Source of the DNA: Styela clava
Lineage: Eukaryota > Chordata > Ascidiacea > Stolidobranchia > Styelidae
Reading direction: 5' to 3'
Assembly (NCBI RefSeq): GCF_964204865.1
Contig: NC_135262.1
Span: forward strand, 3,224,001-3,288,000
Length of the DNA stretch: 64,000 bases
The translations under genes and the position numbers were made by a program. Positions within the stretch are counted from its first letter, which is position 1, and every line of letters starts with the position of its first letter. The notes under the pieces are model-generated. The model ran no database searches. It saw only the letters and a program-made list of their open reading frames with translations, and was not told the origin of the DNA. Positions 37,261 to 50,198 of the stretch are shown in pieces.

Positions 37261-38410
37261 AAATTAAAAAAATCGACATTAATTTATCGGTAACTTAATA
37301 AATTTATAAAATTCTTAAATTCAACTTCAATCAAGTTTGGTGCAAGACGATTACTGTAATATTATAGTAAAAGCATCTTTTTTTTAATCAAATACCAATA
37401 ACTCTGAATGAAACAAAATTTTGATTTACGCCGAAAACTTAGTAAAATATTGAATTGTTTTCACATGTAATGTAATTTGTTAACTAGCCCTCAGGGTCGG
37501 TCAAGGCTATTCAAATTTGGTGATACTTTTATATGATTTAATCTTGCTGTGAACATGTTGTCTCGCTATAATGCGGTAGTTAGATTAATAAATAATTGCG
37601 GAACATATTTAAATGAGAATTATATTTGACATTGATGTATTATCTGTCTGTGGAAAGTGATATGACTTTGCCCTGTAGAAGGCATTGGGCAACATATAAA
37701 GTTGAACGCCAGACTTTGAGAGTGTTTGCATTTGAATGTACTGAATTTTTTTTTCTGACTAGAAAACAAGTAATATGAATGCTCTTCTAGGGATTGGTTC
37801 ATTTCGGATTTATGGTCGCTGAAATTCGGATTCGGTCAAGCTCGAATAGCGCACGGCATAAGTACAAAACAAGCAAATCGGAAATTCGAATATAAATTTT
37901 GCAAATTTTTCCCGCGAAATCGACCTGTATTTTTAAATTTGCAAATAACTTCGTAACTGATGAAACACCAGTGAGTTCCTTACTTTTCTATCTAGGGTGT
38001 ATTAACTCCTCTTTGATTTTAAACACCCGACAGCAAATTTTGAGAAGTGAAACCCGCTTTGCTTTTTAACTTTAAGTGGTGTATGGTCGATCCCCATATC
38101 TTAGGTTTTGGGATGTCTTTTTAATGAGAATGAAACATTTTTTATAGTTACAGTATCCAATGCTACATACGTGATAATTTCTTCACAATTTAAAATCAGT
38201 TGCATAAAATGTTTTAAAAGAGAGAGTAGAATAATAATAAACGATAAAATGAATGTATCAGAACTTTTGGCCAAATGATTGGTTTTCAATTTTTTCTTTT
38301 CGATTTGGATATCCCCTGTTCAATCGCTCGAAAGTCGAATTTTTATATTTCACGAAACAAAACGGTTAGATTTCCGTCCTCGGGACTTAAGTCACCGTGC
38401 TGACTGGTCA
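37261..38410. other. No feature recognised
   Basis: AT-rich DNA between the direct repeats and a hAT-like remnant. No splice-consistent exon, tRNA or repeat family was found. Confidence 0.5.
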
Positions 38411-38411
38411 C

Positions 38412-38680
38412 CGGGGGTGGGCAAGGTTTTTGGACCAGGTGCCACAAATTTTATCCACCCAATGTAAGTGCAGCGTAAAAAGTTACATTTAAAAGCAAAA
38501 TAGGGCAACGATAAGCCTCGTGCCAAAACTAAATTTACCCAATCGCAATTAAACAAATTTCCTAAGCTATTTTTAGCTAAAATATCAAAATTTGGTTTTA
38601 GTTTGATTCTGGCAGCACCAGGCGGGCCAGATTAAACTACCCAACGGCCTGGATTTGGCCCGCGGGCCTTACTTTACCCA
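38412..38680. mobile_element. Decayed hAT-like element
   Basis: GGGGGTGGGCAAGGTTTTTG at left and GGCCCGCGGGCCTTACTTTA at right are hAT-like ends. No target duplication found. Confidence 0.4.
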
Positions 38681-38885
38681 TATCGGTTATACAGATGTGA
38701 TCACAATTGCGAAATCACATAAATTTACGTATTTTTTAACAGTGACAACTAGTTTCGGAAACATTCATTTACAAAATCAATTATTTTAAATTGAACACGT
38801 TACTTCCGCGGATTAAAATTAATGGTAATTATGAGTCAACAAAGGTTAATTCTTTGGCCTGAGGATCCTTTCAACACGGTATTAT

Positions 38886-39285
38886 GTTGGCAAATGGTCA
38901 ATATTGTTTCTGTATTTAATATTTTAACATGGAAAGACTTTAAACAATTTAAAATGACGTACGTATATGCCTTGATTCTCGGATTGTTTGCTTGACAGAT
39001 GGCCATAACTAATTTAGTTTTCATTTTTTTTTTATCAAGAGAATGCGTTAAACTATCTAAATTGGACTATTTATAAGTCGTTTCGGATCTTTTGTACAAA
39101 GCCCCCTCCAAAACAAAACACCGCCGCCGGCAAATGGTCATTATTGTTTCTGTATTTAATATTTTAACTTTTAATTGGCGTATATGTCTTGATTCGCGGA
39201 TCGTTTGCTTGGCAAATCGCCTTGCTAATTTTATTTTTAAGTATTTTTATCAAGAGAAGGCGCTAAACTATTTGAATTGGCCTAA
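38886..39285. repeat. Diverged tandem duplication, period about 240 bp
   Basis: GGCAAATGGTCAATATTG, TTCTGTATTTAATATTTTAA and ATCAAGAGAA-T/G-GCG-T/C-TAAACTAT occur near 38890-39060 and again at 39128-39285. Confidence 0.6.
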
Positions 39286-39289
39286 ACAC

Positions 39290-42120
39290 ATTGCTTGTTG
39301 CGTTTCACTTCCTTTTCGAATAAGACCCAAACAAGTAATAACTTGAATATTTAAGGCTTCATTAAAAGTTACCTCAATTTCTGAAATCCGTTCTCGAGTG
39401 ATTGTGCTAAGTTAATCTAAAACGCTCAGTTAGGATCTTTTCCCTAATCCCTCGCGAAAAAAAAAATTTTATTTTTAGTAGTTACTTATTACTAATCCAA
39501 TTAGGGTTATGAATGCAGATTGCGTTGAAAAGTCAAATTTTTAATTCATTGCCAACTGGAACCTAACTATAAATGAAGAATTACTAATATTTCTTTTTAG
39601 AATGTTTCGGTTTTTTCATCCCCCCATCCTTGCATTGGTGGTAGAGGCTTTTCACAAAAGGATCCATTGTTTCTCGTATCGTTTATTGCGCGTGGTATCC
39701 TTTATCACAATCATGTTCCAAACAACTTCACAATTATCCCAGCTATGTGTATGCTTCGGCCATGAACAGTGGGTTCGTACAGATTGATCTAAAATCGTAC
39801 ACTTCGTTGACCAAAACGAGATGGTGATCACTCATATCGTTTAGGTGGGTCCCAGGTATTCCCCCTTTCTATATCCTGATTCCTCATTTCCCCTTCATAG
39901 AGTGAATGTAATATACAAGGCGTCCAAAAATATTGCCCAATTTGATAATAATAACAATTAAAAATTCCTTTGTCTTTGTTTATTAACAGTTCTTATTATT
40001 CTTGTAGTTTTCATTTATCATACAATAAAATTTATTCAAATATATAAATGTTATTACTATATAAAATCGTCGAGCGAAATTTTTTGAACATCTTGTTGCA
40101 AAGGCAACTTTTAATTTTTATTTAAACTTTATTACCGATTCACCAAACTCATATTATGTATTTAATTGGTATAAATAGTATGGGATATTGTGAAGTTTTA
40201 ATTGTGACAGACTTTTAACGAATTTGTTGTTTTCTGTAATTTAAGTTTTATTAATTATACTATTCTTCTGAAATACGCACACATATCATTCAGCACTAGA
40301 ACACGTGAAGGCATACCTGTACAATTAACTGTACATATTTGAACATATTTAAAAAAAAGTGTAGAAAGCAGCTGGCAATTGTGATTCAATAATATCCTTT
40401 TACTTTTTTTTCAATAATCCTGGCTACATATGACAAAGTGTACATCGTGCATGGTCGTTGCTGTCGAATGAATCAGCACGTGAAGTAATTTTGCAACGGG
40501 TTTTAAATTTGTAATCTGACTATAATCAAGAAAAAACTCAAAACTTGATCATCGCGAGATTAAGAGGACGTAATTTACAAATAAAAATGGTTTTGGTCAT
40601 GTCGACACATTCTTGTCCTTGTTTTGTATACAGTAATATTACCACAAAAATGTCGAACATGTGTTACTAAGAGTAAGTCACCAAACTTATCTACATTTAA
40701 ATCAATTAGGTGATTCTTTATTTTTTTGTTTATTGATGTCGAGTTATTTGAGATATTGAAATAAATATATTAGTTAGGTGAACTTAAAATTGTTGTTATT
40801 GAATAAATGAAATAATAAATTTCTGTGCTTCTATCCCTCCGCCTGGATATGTCATTATAATTTTACTATTAGAACACCTTTTATAAATGATTTGGCAATG
40901 ATTTTAGTTTGCTAGCAACTGAATTCTATGAGAATGTCTTTATGGGATAAAACGTGTACGAAACTACCACCACAGTTGAAGCCACTTTGGTATGCGATCT
41001 CTGTGATCTGAATTCCATGAGAATGTATTTATAAGAATTAACACATTCCATAGCGTGCGCCACAATTTGTAACACATTGCTATCACTCACATCTATAAGT
41101 TGTTACTCCTTCTTTCTCTGGTGTTTTGTAAGGATCCCAGCTTAACTTCAGCTAGAGCGGCGTCAAATAAACAAATAAATACCAAAATACATGCGATGGA
41201 AGTAATGTTAAGCAAGTGAGATCACATACCAAAATGGCACCCTAGTTTTTTCTGCGCTAATTTTTTATTTTAATTTTCTGAGAATGTATCGAGTACAAGA
41301 TAACGTCACATTCCGGACGTGTTTGACATGCTTGTAACTGTGATTAAATCAGTTCGCTGTCTGGCAATCTGAGTTCGGTAAAACAATATTATAATGGCGA
41401 TTAATAGAGGCGAAAGTTCACAAAAGAAGAGTATAATGAAAATTTGTGCGGCGCAAGGTCATCGGGCCTAATGAAAAAAAGGATGACCACTGCTAAAACA
41501 AAAGAGAGCGTTGTTCAAATGTGCGGACACAAAGACAAAAACGTAGAAATACGCTTATCTGTCAAAGTAGACTACCGATACCTCGGCCTTCACGACTAAC
41601 GCGAAAGCGTCACAAGGTGCGAAATATTTGATGACGTTATTGCAAACAACAAACAAATCTCATATTTTCATAAAAATAAGAAGAAAAATACAACTAAGTA
41701 TAACAACATGATAACAAAACAATCTATATATATGTACACTAAGTGGCCAACGAGTCTACAGCGACTTAGAGTTGTTATTTGGAAGAATATAGACATGTGT
41801 ATCCACCGTATATGATATACAAAAATGAACTACAAATAGTCTTATAAAAAGACCGATGTTTCAATAAATGGTTTTGCTGATGAAAACGGTGGTGACATTT
41901 TACTTTCACGTTATTTCAAAGCTTAATATTCATTAAAGCAGTCATAATGAATAGTTCGAAAATTTTGATTTTGTCATTCGATCAGTCGCTGGATGGCGCC
42001 AGTGACTTTTTGTTCAAGGTTGCAAAACGTCGTAACTGTAGCTTACAAAAATTGATTTGCACTATTTCCGATTAATTTGCAGATCGCATGACACTGTCAC
42101 ACTATCATTTGGAAGAGTAT
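39290..42120. other. No gene recognised
   Basis: AT-rich sequence with only short open frames of no recognisable family and no repeat family identified. Confidence 0.5.
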
Positions 42121-42123
42121 GGA

Positions 42124-42197
42124 GAGTCAAAAGTGGGGATCGAACTCAAGACCTCTGATTTAGGAGAGCGTTGCCTTAACCACTGAGCTACGGGTCC
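42124..42197 (-). pseudogene. tRNA-like pseudogene (CCT loop)
   Basis: On the minus strand GGACCCGTAGCTCAGTGG starts a tRNA-like 74-mer with GAGTTCGATCC as B box and a CTCCTAA loop. Anticodon stem and acceptor do not pair, so this is probably a relic, about 2 kb from the array. Confidence 0.5.
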
Positions 42198-43161
42198 GAC
42201 TGAAGGCGTGACCTGAACAAGACATAATTGCCTGAGGCATTTTTTATGCATCGATGAGCCCAATGCCAACGCAGAAGGAAGCCACAAGTGACTTGCTACA
42301 TGCAAAAATTTTACAGAAGTGAATTTACCCCTTAGTTTTGATTATCTTTGTTTCAACTGCCATGTTTAAAGTTGCTCTCGTTTACTTATTTATTTGTCCA
42401 TCCTAAGAACCCCAGACAGAGAAAAAATTGTTTTCAGCAATAGTGAAGCAAAACTTCCTTATTCCAGCTGTTTGTGTTGGAGACAGTGCATTGATGCCAC
42501 CTGGTGGCGTTAGTTTCATTGCAAAGACTGTCAAGATTTTTTTATATGATTAAACGTCGAATTAATTCCCAAAATTATCCAATACATCTAGATTAAACTA
42601 AGTGCAAATCTGAAGATGATTCAAGTAAATTTACAATATTCAATGTACAATTAAGCTTTTTTGCAGTAACGCTTTCAAGTCGCTATGGATTTTTCCCCGA
42701 CCTTTGATCCTCGTAAAATTCTTTCTATACTTTACCATTGCCAAATTTTTGGTGCTTATTTTAAGAGTGGTTTTGTGAGTTGGCGCTTGTAAAATGCGGT
42801 GTGTGTTTCAAACCATGATTCTGATTCATAGCATTCGACAATCTGTTTTTTAAAAGTACTGGTAAAGAACTTTAGCATAGTCTATCACAGCTATTTCTGC
42901 ACTAATTTTTCATTACTGCGATTAAACTGAAACTCGAAGACAAAGTGATCATTGAATCATTTGATATATATTAAAATATCAGGAATACAACTGAAAACTA
43001 AAGAATATAATTCAAAAACGCGAAAACGAGGTAATGTTTACGATCACGCCTGAAAATCTGTCTGTGCGAGAAAAGTGTCTGAGCGGATGCGAGTATACAT
43101 CACTTTTTGCATCTAGCTGATTGGCCAACGTCACGAAGTAGACAAGGAACTCGATGCTCGG

Positions 43162-44241
43162 CGATACATCCATAGGTTAGTGGTTAGAGCAGCATTTCCC
43201 AAACTTTTTTCGCCACGGAACACTTACACATTTTATCTCGCCTCGCGGAACACCAAAAAATGAAAGAATAAAATTGATAAAGAAAAACGGTCTAATGTAG
43301 TGGTTCCCAATGGATTGGCGAGTTGAAAAATGCGCCGCCAAAACTAACAGAATTGTGTTAAACATACTTAAAATATGATTGAATATTCTACATATAGCAT
43401 TTAATATAAATGTTTTATTGTTTCTTAATTTAAATGCTGTGTATATGATTCAATAAATTCATTTTACTTTTCTACGTCGTTTTTTTTATTACGTAGTGTT
43501 TGCCTGTAATGTTACGTCTATTGGACATAGAAGCACTTGATGCAATTTCGCGAGCTGCAGACCTACAGTTTATTTATCAGCTGAATCGAGTTTAGCGAAC
43601 ATGAGTAATTTTTCAGCATTTCAAAGTAAAACCAGGCAAAGATGAAGCAAGAAGAGTTGACCTTTTGCTTTTATTCTTTAGACCTACTTGTTTGTCTATA
43701 GCAAAACCAAGAGAATTGCTGTAAACTTGATAATGAACCTAACAGTCAAAAATCTAGGCCGACAAAATTTACGGATTTTGTTAACTTTATATTCATAAAT
43801 ATTATACATTAGTCTATCAGCTCCTTCACGAAGTATATTATTAATGCTGAATATATTTTGCTCTTTATAACTAATAAGAGAGATATGCTCAAATATATGG
43901 ACACAGAGTCCCTAACGAAATGTTTTACCATCATTTCCCCGAGAATCATATGGTTGTCGTGTCCAATGGAAAATACAAATGTTTACTGTCCCATCCCACG
44001 GGATGTTTTCCATGAACAAGTCTGAAAATACCACTACCCTACCTTAGTTAGGGACGCGGAATTGAACGTTCAGTTGGGTGACAACTTCACGATCCCTAGA
44101 TCGCTATGGCGACCAATTTAGATGTATTTCTGATTCCCTTTCAACACTCGAGAGACGGTCGCAGAACACTAGTGCTCCGCGGAACACAGTTTGGGAAACG
44201 CTGGGTTAGAGCAGTGCTCTAACCACTGAGCTATAGCGGCG
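43162..44241. pseudogene. Head-to-head tRNA 5' halves split by the hAT element
   Basis: Left piece (CCATAGGTTAGTGGTTAGAG, plus) and right piece (CTCTAACCACTGAGCTATAG, minus) are tRNA 5' halves in opposite orientation. Without the element they would join as a near-palindrome around AGTGGTTAGAGCA. Confidence 0.6.
43190..44203. mobile_element. hAT-like element inserted in a tRNA-derived palindrome
   Basis: CAGCATTTCCCAAACTTTTT at left and AGTTTGGGAAACGCTG at right; GGTTAGAG duplicated exactly at 43182-43189 and 44204-44211. 1,014 bp, no clear transposase. The target is the D-arm/A-box end of tRNA-like sequence. Confidence 0.88.
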
Positions 44242-45085
44242 ACTGAACACGCGAATGAAACAAGTCAATGTGTGGATTTGATTAACTAATTTCGCTCGTT
44301 CCGATTTGATTGGCGCCGACTGAAACTATGCATGGGACAAGATAATGTATAGATTTCATTAACTAAATGTAAGGTTTGTTGTTTCATTTACTCGATAGAT
44401 GGACATCAAAAAATTAGGAACCAAAGCCACCAGTGAGGATCGAACTCACGACTCCTGTTTTACAAGACCAGTGCTCTAACCACTGAGCTATGGCGGCGAC
44501 TGAAAACGCTAAGGAAACAAGACAATGTCTGGATTTGATTAACTAATTCCACTCGTTCGGATTTGATTGGCGCCGACTATGGCGCCGACTGAAACTATTC
44601 ATGAAACAAGATAATGTATAGATTTCAGTAAGTAATTGTCAGGTGTGTTGTTTTATTTACTCGATAGATAAGACATAAAAAAACAAAGAAACAAAGCCAC
44701 CAGTGAGGGTCGAATTCACGACCCCTGGTTTACGGGACCAGTGCCCTAACCCCTGAGCTATGGAGGCGACTAAAATAGCGAATGAAACAAGACGATTTGT
44801 GAATTTGATTAACTACTTCCACTCGTTCGGATCCGATTGGCGCCAACTGAAACTATGCATGGAGCAAGACAATGTATAGATTCCATTAACTATGAATGTC
44901 ATTTTTTTAATTTCTTGATAGATAAACAACACAAAGGGAGCATCCAAAGACTCCAGTGAGGATCGAACTCACGACCCATGGTTTACAAGACCAGCGCCCT
45001 AACAGCTGAGCTATGGCTGCGACTGAAACGCGGGTGGAACATGACAATGTGTGGGTTTGATTGATTGATAGATAAAGGAAAATAT

Positions 45086-45158
45086 AGCCACCAGCGAGAT
45101 TCGAACTCGCGACCCCTGCTTTACGAGAGCAGTGCTCTAACCACTGAGCTACGGCGGC
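45086..45158 (-). tRNA. tRNA-Thr (CGT), near intact
   Basis: CGT in CTCGTAA loop with paired CTGCT/AGCAG stem and T arm GCGAGTTCGAATCTCGC. One change in the acceptor (GCCGCCG) still pairs as G-T. Confidence 0.75.
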
Positions 45159-45239
45159 GTCGAAAATGCAACGGAACGAAACAGTTTATAGATTTCAATG
45201 ACTAATTGCCATTTTCTTTTTTTCTTGATAGATAGACAT

Positions 45240-46683
45240 CACGGAACGAGCATGCAAAGCCACCAGTGAGGATCGAACTCACGACCCCTGGTTTACAAGA
45301 CCAGTGCTCTAATTACGGATGTATGGCGGCTACTTAAAAGACCGTTGAAACAGGACAATGTATAGATTTGAATAACTACTTTCACTCGTTCGGATTTGAC
45401 GGATTGTTAGATATACCATAAGAAGCCGTCCAGAACAGCAATAAAGCCACCTGCTCGGTTACAATTCGCGACTCCTGCTTTACGAGAGCATTGCACTAAC
45501 CATTGAACTATGGCGTCGACTGAAACTATACATGAAAGAGGATAAGGTATAGATTTTGTTAAATAGTTGTTATTTTTCAATTTTCTTGAAAGATAGACAT
45601 AAACAAAGGGATATCCAAAGCCACTAGTGATGATCGAACTCACGACCCCTGGTTTACAAGACCAGTGCTCTAATTGCGGATGTATATCGGCTACTGAAAA
45701 GACCGTTGGAAAAGGACAATGTGTAGATTTGATTAACTACTTTCACTCGTTCGGATTCGACGGATTGTTAGATATACCATTAGAAGCCGTCCAGAACAGC
45801 AATAAAGCCACCTGCTCGGTTACAACTCGCGACTCCTGCTTTACGAGAGCACTGCACTAACCATTGAACTATGGAGTCGATTGAAACTATGCATGAAACA
45901 AGATAATATCTAGATTTCGTTAAATAGTTGGTATTTTTCAATTTTCTTGAAAGATAGACATAAACAAAAGCGACATCCAATGCCACCAGTGAGGATCGAA
46001 CTCACGACCCCTGGTTTACAAGACCAGTGCTCTAATTACGGATGTATGGCGGCTACTGAAAAGACCGTTGAAACAGGGCAATGTATAGATTTGAATAACT
46101 ACTTTCACTCGTTCGGATTTGACGGATTGTTAGATATACCATAAGAAGCCGTCCAGAACAGCAATAAAGCCACCTGCTCGGTTACAATTCGCGACTCCTG
46201 CTTTACGAGAGCATTGCACTAACCATTGAACTATGGCGTCGACTGAAACTATACATGAAAGAGGATAAGGTATAGATTTTGTTAAATAGTTGTTATTTTT
46301 TAATTTTCTTGAAAGATAGACATAAACAAAGGGATATCTAAAGCCACTAGTGATGATCGAACTCACGACCCCTGGTTTACAAGACCAGTGCTCTAATTGC
46401 GGATGTATATCGGCTACTGAAAAGAACGTTGGAAAAGGACAATGTGTAGATTTGATTAACTACTTTCACTCGTTCGGATTTGACGGATTGTTAGATATAC
46501 CATAAGAAGCCGTCCAGTACAGCAATAAAGCCACCTGCTCGGTTACAACTCGCGACTCCTGCTTTACGAGAGCACTGCACTAACCATTGAACTATGGATT
46601 CGATTGAAACTATGCATGGAACAAGATAATATCTAGATTTCGTTAAATAGTTGGTATTTTTTTATTTTTTCTTGAAAGATAGA
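45240..46683 (-). repeat. 723-bp four-tRNA tandem duplication
   Basis: Units at 45258, 45445, 45619 and 45806 recur at 45981, 46168, 46342 and 46529, each shifted by exactly 723 bp, with few changes. All eight tRNA-like units are damaged (dead A box or broken B box). Confidence 0.88.
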
Positions 46684-46707
46684 CATAAAAACAAAAGCGA
46701 CATCCAA

Positions 46708-46780
46708 TGCCACCAGTGAGAATCGAACTCACGACCCCTGGTTTACAAGACCAGTGCTCTAACTACTGAGCTATGGCGGC
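46708..46780 (-). tRNA. tRNA-Thr (TGT), near intact
   Basis: TGT anticodon arm and B box (GAGTTCGATTC) intact. Small changes in D loop (CAGTAGTTAG) and at the discriminator. Confidence 0.6.
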
Positions 46781-46888
46781 GACTGAAGAGACTGAAACAA
46801 GACAATGTGTGGATTTGATTAACTACTTTCACTCGTTCGGATTTGATTGATTGGTTGATAGAGCAAAAGCAGCTAAAGACAGCAATTA

Positions 46889-46961
46889 AGCCACCAGTGA
46901 GGATCGAACTCGCGACCCCTGCTTTATGAGAGCAGTGCACTAACAAATGAACTATGGCGTT
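46889..46961 (-). pseudogene. tRNA-Thr-derived unit with CAT anticodon
   Basis: Anticodon arm CTGCT-CTCATAA-AGCAG pairs fully but reads CAT (Met code). D arm is the variant type (GTTCATTTGTTAGTGC), acceptor 5' end AACGCCA mismatched. Sisters: 48253, 50672, 50959, 53122, 55541, 55828, 57990, 60700, 60987. One C-to-T step from the CGT type explains the anticodon. Confidence 0.7.
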
Positions 46962-47323
46962 GACTGAAACTATGCATGGAACAAGATAAGGTGTAGATTT
47001 CATTGACTAATTGTAAGGTTTGTTATTTCATTTACTCGATAGATAAGACATAAAAAAAACAAAGAACCAAAGCCACCAGTGAGGATCGAATTCACGACCC
47101 CTGGTTTACGGGACCAGTGCCCTAACCACTGAACTATGGCGGCGACTAAAATCGCGAATGAAACAAGACAATGTGTGGATTTGATTAACTAAATTCACTC
47201 GTTCGGATCCGATTGTCGCCAACTGAAACTATGCACGGAGCAAGACAATGTATAGATTTCATTAACTATGAATGTCCCTTTTTCAATTTCGGGATAGATA
47301 GACAACACAAAGGGAGCATCCAA

Positions 47324-47396
47324 AGCCTCCAGCGAAGATCGAACTCACGACCCTTGGTTTACGAGAGCAATGCATTAACCAATGAACTACGGCGTC
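47324..47396 (-). pseudogene. Chimeric tRNA unit
   Basis: The 3' half (CCTCCAG..., CCTTGG) matches the TGT-type units such as 47740, while the 5' half (GACGCCGTAGTTCATTGG, GCATTGCTCTCG) matches the variant CGT/CAT type. The resulting anticodon stem has a mismatch. Confidence 0.65.
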
Positions 47397-48431
47397 GACT
47401 AAAATTATGCATGCAACAAGATAATGTATAAATTTCATTAACTAATTGTGAGGTTTGTTGTTTCATCTACTCGATAGATGAACATCAAAAAAATCGGAAC
47501 CAAAGCCACCAGTGAGGATCAAACTCACGACCCCTGGTTTACAAGACCAGCGCCCTAACAACTAAAATCGCGGATGAAACAAGACAATGTGTGGATTTGA
47601 TTAACTAATTTCACTTGTTCGGATCCGATTGGCGCCAACTGAAACTATGCATGGAGCAAGACAATGTATAGATTTCATTAACTATGAATGTCATTTTTTC
47701 AATTTCTTGATAGATAGACAACACAAAGGGAGCATCCAAAGCCTCCAGTGAGGATTGAACTCACGACCCTTGGTTTACAAGACCAGCGCCCTAACAGCTG
47801 AGCTATGGCTGCGACTGAAAACGCGGGTGGAACATGACAATGTGTGGATTTGATTGATTGGTTGATAAAGCAAAAGCAGTCAAAGACAACAAAACAGCCG
47901 CCAGCGAGATTTGAACTCGCGAACCCTGCTTTACGAGAGCAGTTGTCTAACCACTGAGCTATGGCGGCGTCGAAAATGCAAATGGAACGAAAACATTTAT
48001 AGATTCCAATAACTAATTGCCATTTTCTTATTTTCTCGATAGATACACATCACGGAACGAGCATACAAAGCCACCAGTGAGTATCAAACTCACGACCCCT
48101 GGTTTACAAGACCAGTGCTCTAATTACGGATGTATGGCGGTTACTGAAAAGACCGTTGGAAAAGGACAATGTATAGATTTGATTTACTACTTTCACTCGT
48201 TCGGATTTGATTGATTGGTTGATAGAGCAAAAGCAGTTAAAGACAGCAATTAAGCCATCAGTGAGGATTGAACTCCCGACCCCTGCTTTATGAGAGCAGT
48301 GCACTAACCAACGAACTATGGCGTTGACTGAAACTATGCATGGAACAATATAATGTGTAGATTTCATTACCTAATTGTAAAGTTTGTTGTTTCATTTACT
48401 CGATAGATGGACATCAAAAAACTAGGACCAA

Positions 48432-48504
48432 AGCCACCAGTGAGGATCGAACTCACGACCCCTGGTTTACAAGACCAGTGCTCTAACCACTGAGCTATGG
48501 CGGC
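48432..48504 (-). tRNA. tRNA-Thr (TGT), intact
   Basis: Identical to the intron 1 gene at 26932. Followed 14 nt later by a T6 run on the minus strand. Block 1. Confidence 0.86.
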
Positions 48505-49360
48505 GACTGTAAACGCTAAATAAACAAGACAATGTGTGGATTTGATTATCCACTCCCACTCGTTTGGATTTTAATGATTGGTATATAAAGCAAAAGCAGT
48601 TAAAGACAGCAATAAAGCCATCAGCGAGATTTAAACTTGCGACCCCTGCTTTACGAGAGGAGTACTCTAACCACTGAGCTATGGCGGAAAATTAAAATAC
48701 GGTTTAACTAAGTGTCATTTTTTTAAGTTCTTGATAGTTTAACATCACAAAGGGAGCATCCAAAGTCACCAGTGAAAATCGAACTCACGACCCCTGGTTT
48801 ACAAGACCAGCGCCGTAACAACTGAGCAATGGCGGCAAATGCAAACGCAAATAAACAAGACAATGTGTGAATTTGATTAACTACTTTCACTCTTTCGGAA
48901 TTGATTGATTGGTGGATATAACAAGAGAAGCCGTCCAAAACAGCAATAAAGTCACCAGCGCGATTCCAACTCGCGACTCCTGCTTTACAAGAGAAGTGCA
49001 CTAACCAATGAACTATGGCGTCGACTGAAACTATGCGTGGAAGAAGATAATGTATAGATTTCGTTAAATAATTGTCAATTTTCTATTTTCTTGAAAGACA
49101 GACATAAACAAAAGGGACATGGTAAGCCACCAGTGAGGATTGAATTCGCGACCCCTGCTTTACGAGAGCAGTGCACTAACCAATGACCTATTACGTCGAC
49201 TGAAACTATGCATAAAACAAGATAATGTATAGATTTCATTAACTAATTGTAAGGTTTGTTGTTTCCTTTACTCGATAGATAAACATTAAAAAAATCGCAA
49301 CCAATAATTGTCATTTTTTTATTTTCTTGAAAGACAGACATAAACAAAAGGGACAACCAA

Positions 49361-49433
49361 AGCCACCAGTGAGGATCGAATTCACGATCCCTGGTTTAGG
49401 GGACCAGTGCCCTATCCACTGTGCTATGGCGGC
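49361..49433 (-). pseudogene. tRNA-Thr-derived unit with CCT anticodon
   Basis: Loop CCCCTAA between CTGGT and ACCAG reads CCT (Arg code). D arm is altered (GCACAGTGGATAGGGC) and the T stem has a mismatch. Sisters at 54230 and 59390. Confidence 0.68.
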
Positions 49434-49769
49434 GACTAAAATCGCGAATGAAACAAGACAATGTGTGGATTTGATTAACTACTTTCACTCGTTCGGATCC
49501 GATTGGCGCCAACTGAAACTATGCATGGAGCAAGACAATGTATAGATTTCATTAACTATGAATGTCATTTTTTTAACTTCTTGATAGATAGACAACACAA
49601 AGGGAGCATCTAAAGCCTCCAGTGAGGATCGAACTCACGACCCTTGGTTTACAAGATCAGCGCCCTAACAGCTGAGCTAAGGCTGCGACTGAAAACGCGG
49701 TTGGAACATGACAATGTGTGGATTTGATTGATTGGTTGAAAAAGCAAAAGCAGTCAAATACAACAATAC

Positions 49770-49842
49770 AGCCACCAGCGAGACTCGAACTCGCGACCCC
49801 TGCTTTACGAGAGCAGTGCTCTAACCACTGAGCTATGGCGGC
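49770..49842 (-). tRNA. tRNA-Thr (CGT), intact
   Basis: All stems pair; T loop GTTCGAGTC keeps the B box. CGT in CTCGTAA. Block 1. Confidence 0.84.
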
Positions 49843-50125
49843 GTCGATAATACAACGGAACAAAACAGTTTATAGATTTCAATGACTAATTGCCATTTTC
49901 TTATTTTCTTGACAGATAGACATCGCGGAACGAGCATGCAAAGCCACCAGTGAGGATCGAACTCACGACCCCTGGTTTACAAGACCAGTGCTCTAATTAC
50001 GGATGTATATCGGCTACTGAAAATACCGTTGGAAAAGAACAATGTATAGATTTGATTCACTACTTTCACTCGTTCGGATTTGATTGATTGGTTGATAGAG
50101 CAAAAGCAGTTAAAGACAGCAATAC

Positions 50126-50198
50126 AGCCACCAGCGAGATTCGAACTCGCAATCCCTGGTTTACAAGACCAGTGCTCTAATTACGGATGTATATCGGC
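50126..50198 (-). pseudogene. Chimeric tRNA unit with CGT-type T arm and dead TGT-type D arm
   Basis: T arm GCGAGTTCGAATCTCGC is from the CGT lineage; anticodon arm (TGT) and D arm (ATCCGTAATTAGAGC) are from the dead TGT lineage. Copies at 54995 and 60154. Confidence 0.68.

Noticed and set aside
46889-46961. Genuine tRNA-Met gene
   Set aside because: The body and T arm belong to the tRNA-Thr array; acceptor and D arm are damaged. The CAT reading follows from one base change.
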